Positions 57,838 to 64,000 of a stretch of DNA of 64,000 bases are shown here, one piece after another (position 1 is the stretch's first letter; each line of letters opens with the position of its first letter). The notes beneath the pieces are model-generated. The model was not told the origin of the DNA. It saw only the letters and a program-made list of their open reading frames with translations, and searched no databases. The position numbers and the translations under genes are program-made. Source of the DNA: Coriaria nepalensis (taxonomy: Eukaryota; Streptophyta; Magnoliopsida; Cucurbitales; Coriariaceae); assembly GCA_027186245.1 (NCBI GenBank), contig CP114497.1, positions 1,743,501-1,807,500 of the forward strand, read 5' to 3'.

Positions 57838-60800
57838 ATGACGAAGAAGGGAAGGCTTATTCTATTCGCCGTCTCCGTTGTCCTTCTCCCGTCGTTACTC
57901 GCCTATTCAGTAGCCGCTTCCGATGATAATGTCATCGGAGAATGGAAGATCCTCACCAAGCAGAATTTCTCTTCCCAGATTAGACTCCACCCTCATATCC
58001 TCCTCCTCGTCACTCTCCCTTGTAATCAAATCCTTCTTCCCTCCGTTTTCGCTTACTCTCTGATTTCTAGGTTTTTACAGATTTAATCACCATATTCATT
58101 GTTTTTTATTTGTACAGGGTCCGGCGAATCTCGATCTCTCATGAAAGAGTTAGCGCATTTGGTTACAGAGAGGCGGGAGAAGTATGGCTCCTTGAAACTG
58201 ATGTTGATGTTGAGAAATAAGGATAAGATGTTAGCTGATGCTATGGATGCTTCTAATACGAAGGAGACAAGTATTGTATATTACCATCACTCTGTACCGT
58301 ACAAGTATAAAGGAAGGCTAAGAGCACATAATGTATTGTTTTCGATTTATCCTTACATGAGCCGTTTGTCTGAAGAGCTTTCTCTTGAGCGGTTGAATAC
58401 GCCAGAGGAGTTGAACGCGTTCTTGGAGTCGACGGATAAAGCCTTGCTTCTGCTGGAATTTTGTGGTTGGACCCCTAAATTGTTGGCTAAGGGCATGAAG
58501 AATGGAACTGAAAATGGTTTTGGTTTGCCAGGTTAGTTCCCTATCTGTGGCCTTAGTTAATGTTCAAATCATCTTAGAAAAATAGTTATGATCATGCTTC
58601 TTTTTTGTTATCTAATAATGGTTTGAATTGAGTTTCAGCTATCATCTAAATTTGGATAAGATGATTGAGGTCCCAAAAAAATATGCTTCTAGTTTGATTT
58701 TAATAGAATCTGGTGTATCTGGATGCCGAATTCAACATCGGCTGGGAAAACACTAAAATTTAAAAGAAAAAAAAAAATCTCTGAATTGAATTTCTTAGTT
58801 CAATAGCTTGAACCTGGGGTAGGCAAGAATTATAAGATATAGTTTGTTAGGTTTCTTTGGGCGATCACAGCTCTGGTGATGCAACATTATGCTCTCAGTG
58901 ATATGGTCAATTGAGTGTTAATCTGATAGACTTCCATAGGTGGAATCAAAATGTGAGAATCCTGAGGCTAAATAAGGGTCAATTTTCAATCATCAATCTT
59001 TATTTAAACTTTTTATGGTAGCTAGTAAACAATTAAAGCGAAAAGAGAAAGAAATCAGATAATTTCTGCTAAAACAAGCACTGGTTAGCACTTACATGCC
59101 ATGAATCGCAGCATGACTGGTATTTTCTAGTGAATTTATCTTCATTGATACAATATATTTATATTAGCAATATTTGGTTGTCAATGGTCAAATTTTCTGC
59201 AGTGATATTCTCTACAACCTTGCATTGTAGGCGATCTTGTTGGACCAAGTGTCACTGGGGAGACTGAGAGAGGACCAACGTCCAGCGGAAAGAATATCAG
59301 TCAGGTGGGTTGTTTTTTCTGTTTCGATGCCCTTACGAGACTGATTTCAAGTTCAGTTAATAGAATACTAATAAATTCTGTCGCCCCCTTCCCCCCATCC
59401 AAAATACTAGATTACCGACAATGAAGAGTTGAAGTGTGGTTCTGAAAATGGGCATCCTGGAGTTCCTTGGCTGGCGCAATTCAGTTCAGAAAATGACACT
59501 TCTTACAAGGGGACTGAGAATAGAAAGCTTGGCATCCCCTCACCTTGCAGCATTGCCGAATATGAGCTGTTTGACTCTTTTTTTTCTATATACATGAATG
59601 TTGCAAGAGGATACTTCCTACCTCCGGAAAAGCATAAATTTGGTTTGGTTTCTGAAAGATTAATGCTTTCCTCTCTTGGCATTGGAGATTCTAGTTCTTG
59701 GTTGGCTGTGCTTTACTCTGCTAAATGTCCTAGTTGTACAAAGATTATTAGAGAAGAGGAAGACCTCAAGAATGTTTTTGAGGTGGATAATTCTGTTGTC
59801 TCTGAGGTAAGTCAGTTCCTTCTAGTCTTGAGACAACCTTTATATAGTTCTTCTATGTCTCATTATTTTATGCTTTAACTTCTATGCTTTCTGGTTTGTG
59901 ATGATGTATCGTATTATATCTTGTAGCTGGAAGGAGATGGTAATGATCTTGAGCCTGCTTTACCTTCTAATAAGCCATCTGTAATTTTATTTGTGGATAG
60001 ATCTTCTGACTCATCAGAAAGTAGAAAGAGAAGTAATGAAGCTCTTGGCACCTTTAGGGAATTAGCACTAAATTATCATATTTCATCTCTGATGGGTGAT
60101 CAAAGTGGTAGTGCTCTTAATAAATATTCTTTTCAAGATTTGAGTAATTTGAGACATCCTAGATTGAAGCTATCGCCAACAGCTCGTGTCATTAAGTTAA
60201 AGGAGAAGATGTCGACAATAATGGTTGTGAGTGAGGGAAAACATATCACTTTGGATAAAATAGCTTCAGATCTACAGGGAAATTCCTTGCAGGGGATCTT
60301 GTCATACCTTCGTCAACAACAGAAGGAGACTAAATTAAGCTCACTTGCGAAAGATTTGGGTTTTCAACTTTTATCTGATGACGTTGAAATCAAGCTAGCA
60401 AGTTCATTTCCAAGTCAGGTGGCAGAAGATCTGTCTGATCAAGTTTCAGGTCAGGTATCCGAAGAAGGCACTTTCACAAATTTACCTGATGACAATGATC
60501 ACTCAGATGATGGAGGGAGCATAACTTTTCAGGTTGACATGAAATATTCTGAGTCTAATGTTGAACCTTCCTCTCAGCATGTTGAAGAGAAGACCAGTTA
60601 CAGTCATAGAACAGAACAGTTGCCTCCTTCTATAGACTCTGACCAATCTTCTGCCAGTCCTAAACTAACTCTTGCTGAAGACATGGAATTCCAACAAGAA
60701 AGTCCTTCGCTGTTGGAAGAGTCACAGAAAAAACAACCTCAATTCCGAGGATTTAAAGGTTCTTTTTTCTTCTGTGATGGTAACTATCGATTACTTAGAG

Positions 60801-63291
60801 CTCTGACGGGTAAATCAGAGATCCCATCTATGCTAATAGTTGATCCCATCATGCAGCAGCATTATGTAGCTTCAGACAAAACAGAGTTCAGCTATCTGTC
60901 ACAAGCTGATTTTTTAACGAGTTTTCTTAATGAGAGTTTACTGCCTTATAATAAGTCTGAATCCGTCCCTAAAATCCCTAGAGAGACTGTTCACCCACCA
61001 TTTGTTAATCTTGATTTTCGTGAGGCAGAATCTGTCCCTCGAGTAACAGCTCATACTTTCAATGAGCTGGTTCATGGTTTTGATCAAACTGGAATCAGAA
61101 GGGCAGACCATACCTGGAACAAGGATGTGTTGGTCCTATTCACCAATAGCTGGTGCGGGTTTTGTCAGAGAATTGAACTAGTTGTTCGTGAAGTATATCG
61201 GGGTATTAAGGGCTATACTAACATGTTGAAAAGGGGCTCTAGGAATGAGAAAACAGTGTTAAGTGACGGTAAGTACAATTTTATTGCGAGTGCTTGCTAT
61301 TGTGTTTGTTTTCTTGGACCTGCAAATTTTTGCTTTTAACATTGTCCTATAAGCCCTTAAATCATATTTGTGCCCCTTTTTTTTCCTCATATAAAACGTA
61401 GCTATTATATGAAAATAGTGACAGACAAATTCGTATAAATACTCTTTGTTTTGACTATGACCATTCATTTTGGCAGACGGTTTGAATGATGAAGTATCGA
61501 AGCTTCCAGTTATCTACTTAATGGACTGCACTTTGAATGATTGCAGTCTAATCTTCAAGTCAATAGATCAGGTGCGTCCTTGGGATCCACATCTGATTTT
61601 CCTTGGAACATATTGTACAAGTATGATTTTATTTCCTGTGCATGTTTCTGGGTCGTATCATGTTAATAAGTGATCTTCTGTGAAATATTAGTAAGGCAAA
61701 CCAAAAACACCAAATTATTTTTTTATTTTTCATCAAAAGACCTTAGGATTAAGTTGTGGGTTTCATCCCTTCAATACCTTCTCTAAGGTGGGAATTGGCA
61801 GGACCCTACCAGGTTTATTAACCAAAAGGGAAAAAAAAAAAAAATACAGGGAGGAAGGAGGACTTAAAGCCTTACCTCCCAAAACAAATGTAAACCAAAC
61901 CAAGGCACTTAAGAATAACCATACTGCCCCTGCGAACTTGGACGCCTGAGAGAAGGAAATGAAATATGCTTCTAAACAAGTAGAGACGACCTTTCTAAAG
62001 GAACCAAATTACAAATTAGTATGGTAAAAGAAAACCTTGATTTATCCTTCCAGAGAATGACCAATATCCCTTCTGTTTAGAGTTTAACATTTTCTCTTGT
62101 TTACTTTGTAAACTTGGATTTTGCAGAGAGAAGTTTATCCTGCTCTGATATTATTTCCAGCTGGAAGGAAGGAAGTTCTTCGATATGAAGGAGATATTGC
62201 AGTTACTGATGTTATCAAATTTTTAGCAGAACATGGAAGTAATTCCCAGCTTTTTAATGATGAAAATGGTAATTTTTCCCAATCAGATTCTTTATTAACC
62301 ATTTCCTAATCCTGAGTTTTAATCTTCCGACCCAACACTTGTGTGGGTAGTCCGTGTTGTCCCTTGTGGTTCTACTACAATGTTGTTTATTATTCTGGCA
62401 ACAGAGACATTTGTTTGGAATATTCACCAAATCGTTAACAACACAGTTGAAAGAATATTCCATTATTTTGATATCAAACCTTTTGGAAATACAAGTGCCC
62501 CACCAGCATGCATTCTTATATATAACAAGGATGCCCTTTTGATTATAAAGATTAGGATTTCAACTTTTTTCCCCTCATCTTTCTTCTAGCTTGATTGAAT
62601 TTTTTTATGGCATGTAGGAATTCTTCGAACTTCAGCTGGAAAAGAGACTGGTAATTCCAACTTATCAGGGAATGCAAGACCAACTAGTATTCATATGAAA
62701 GCTGAAAATCTCCGTGAAGTTCTACTCAAGGACAGGGTTCAAGAAAGTACCACAACATACAATGACATACCTACTAATGTAATAGAAGAAATGCAAGAAG
62801 CAGTCCCAAATATTAAAGTCGGTTCAGTCTTAATCGCTACAGAAAAGCTTTATGGTGTACAGCCGTTTGATCAATCACACGTTCTGATTGTAAGGGCAAG
62901 TCAAGATACAGGATTTCAAGGTCTGATTATTAACAAGCACATGAAATGGGATTCCCTGGGAGAACTAGAAAAAGGCCTTGAAATGCTTACAGGGATGCCT
63001 CTGTCTTTAGGTGGACCCCTTGTGACTCGTGGAATGTCTCTCCTTGCCTTAGCTCAAAACGTTGGTGAACATCAATACCCGGAAGTATTATCTGGAGTTT
63101 ACTTTCTCGATCAATCAGCAACAGTTCATGAAATTGAAAAAATCAAGGCAGGAAATCAATCTTCTGCTAATTATTGTTTTTTCTTAGGGTACTCGAGTTG
63201 GGGGTGGGACCAGCTTTTCAGTGAAATTTCTGGAGGAGCATGGACATTAGCTGATGATAGTATGGAATACTTTCATTGGCGAGAAAGATGA
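57838..63291 (+). CDS. Secreted thioredoxin-fold protein with C-terminal DUF179 (AlgH/UPF0301-like) domain
   Basis: Eight exons: 57838-58021, 58118-58531, 59231-59304, 59411-59806, 59927-61268, 61477-61571, 62127-62268, 62618-63291; 1106 aa. Residues 1-27 form a signal peptide (basic MTKKGR, hydrophobic LILFAVSVVLLPSLLAY, then SVAAS). An N-terminal PDI-like thioredoxin fold follows, but its active site reads WSGES rather than WCGHC. A second possible redox site AKCPSC is near residue 330. A third thioredoxin-like region has SWCGFCQRIE near residue 765. The last 160 residues match DUF179/AlgH-like folds (GSVLIATEKL, GFQGLIINKHMKWDS, LGGPLVTRGMSLLAL, FFLGYSSWGWDQLFSEISGGAWTL). The end HWRER is not a KDEL-type signal. 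The closest remembered homologue is Arabidopsis At3g19780. A secretory-pathway role is inferred; substrates are not known. Confidence 0.93.
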
Positions 63292-64000
63292 CATTTTTGG
63301 AGCTCACTTGGTGGAAGAAGTTTAAACAAATTGCATAATAATGATTACCGAGCTCACGGAAACACAGGTCACCGAAGCAAAATTAGTCACTGATTGGCTC
63401 TGATTGAAATTAGAAATTTAGTTAAATGTAATGTAATACCATTACGCATATTGAGAAAAGTTACCAGGTAACCCCAACAAAACATCAATATTGATTGTTG
63501 AATAGTTTTTTAGAATTTCTTTGTTGGACCGTAAATACGGTGAAATCATTCACGACAGATAAATTAGTTCACCGTGATTACAGTCCCAACCAAACGTTTT
63601 TCATAATTTTAGGACTATTTGCTTTGCTTATTATTATTATTATTTTTTTATGGTAGATTATGCAGCAATTAGTACTTTTATTATATAGTTGAGTTTGTAC
63701 ATCGGAGAACTGCTTTTTTACTCAATATTCAAACTAATTTGAAATATTTTTGAACGTTACGAAATCGAGTCCCAACTCTTATAAAACAGCACTGGTAAGT
63801 AAAATGATTATATTGCGGTAGCTTCTTTCTAAATATATTTATGAACCTACTACTATATCTAAATCTGGTGAGCCTAATCTGAACCTTATTTATACTCGGG
63901 AATAAAATCATATGTTATGAGATTGAGATAATATGCTTTTAATTAATTTCAGGAAATGGGTACACGTACTAAATTTAAATAAAATAAGATAAAATAAAAT
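63292..64000. other. 3' UTR and downstream spacer
   Basis: 3' UTR of the thioredoxin/DUF179 gene followed by AT-rich sequence to the window end. It includes a short TTATTATTATTATT run near 63,632. No further gene is seen. Confidence 0.5.

Overview
This window is nuclear DNA of a dicot plant. The evidence is intron-rich genes with GT-AG introns, plant-only protein families (HUA2-like, the plastid factor HCF136, cytosolic glutamine synthetase GS1), plant retroelement and hAT remnants, AT-rich spacers, and a MIR396-type hairpin. Eight protein loci were rebuilt exon by exon. In the seven judged intact, the exon lengths sum to a whole number of codons (HUA2-like partial 1381 aa, LysM 389, HCF136 408, nucleolin 512, GS1 356, AAA ATPase 1026, thioredoxin/DUF179 1106).

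Layout. 1-6.8 kb: HUA2-like gene, plus strand, cut by the window edge inside its PWWP domain. 6.8-17.5 kb: repeat-rich spacer with a decayed hAT transposon (about 9.3-12.3 kb) and a decayed LINE (about 13.0-17.4 kb), both on the minus strand. 18.1-20.3 kb: LysM-domain gene, minus. 22.5-25.2 kb: HCF136, minus. 25.4 kb: a tRNA-Ala-like sequence lacking its 3' end. 26.5-28.1 kb: sacsin-family pseudogene made of the first exon joined to an internal block. 28.8-32.6 kb: nucleolin, minus, divergent from GS1 (33.5-36.1 kb, plus). 37.25-37.69 kb: a broken duplicate of the GS1 3' end, abutting a decayed retroelement with direct terminal repeats (about 37.7-41.1 kb). 42.1-51.1 kb: 24-exon mitochondrial-type AAA ATPase, plus. 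51.9-54.75 kb: a COQ2/PPT1 (4-hydroxybenzoate polyprenyltransferase) copy with a nonsense codon and three frameshifting indels. 56.77-56.87 kb: a MIR396-like hairpin. 57.8-63.3 kb: a secreted thioredoxin-fold protein with a C-terminal DUF179/AlgH-like domain.

From memory, HUA2, a LysM protein, HCF136 and a sacsin-like gene are near neighbours on Arabidopsis chromosome 5 (around At5g23110-At5g23150), so the left half looks like conserved gene order. The CLPP2 gene expected between HUA2 and LysM is not seen; transposon remnants occupy that place. The AAA ATPase and thioredoxin/DUF179 genes resemble Arabidopsis neighbours around At3g19740 and At3g19780. No metabolic cluster is evident: the genes serve RNA processing, photosystem II assembly, rRNA biogenesis, nitrogen assimilation, mitochondrial proteostasis and secretory redox functions.

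The most interesting points are the MIR396 hairpin, whose guide carries an extra G predicted to remove the bulge in pairing with GRF targets, and the multiply broken COQ2 copy that keeps all its introns.
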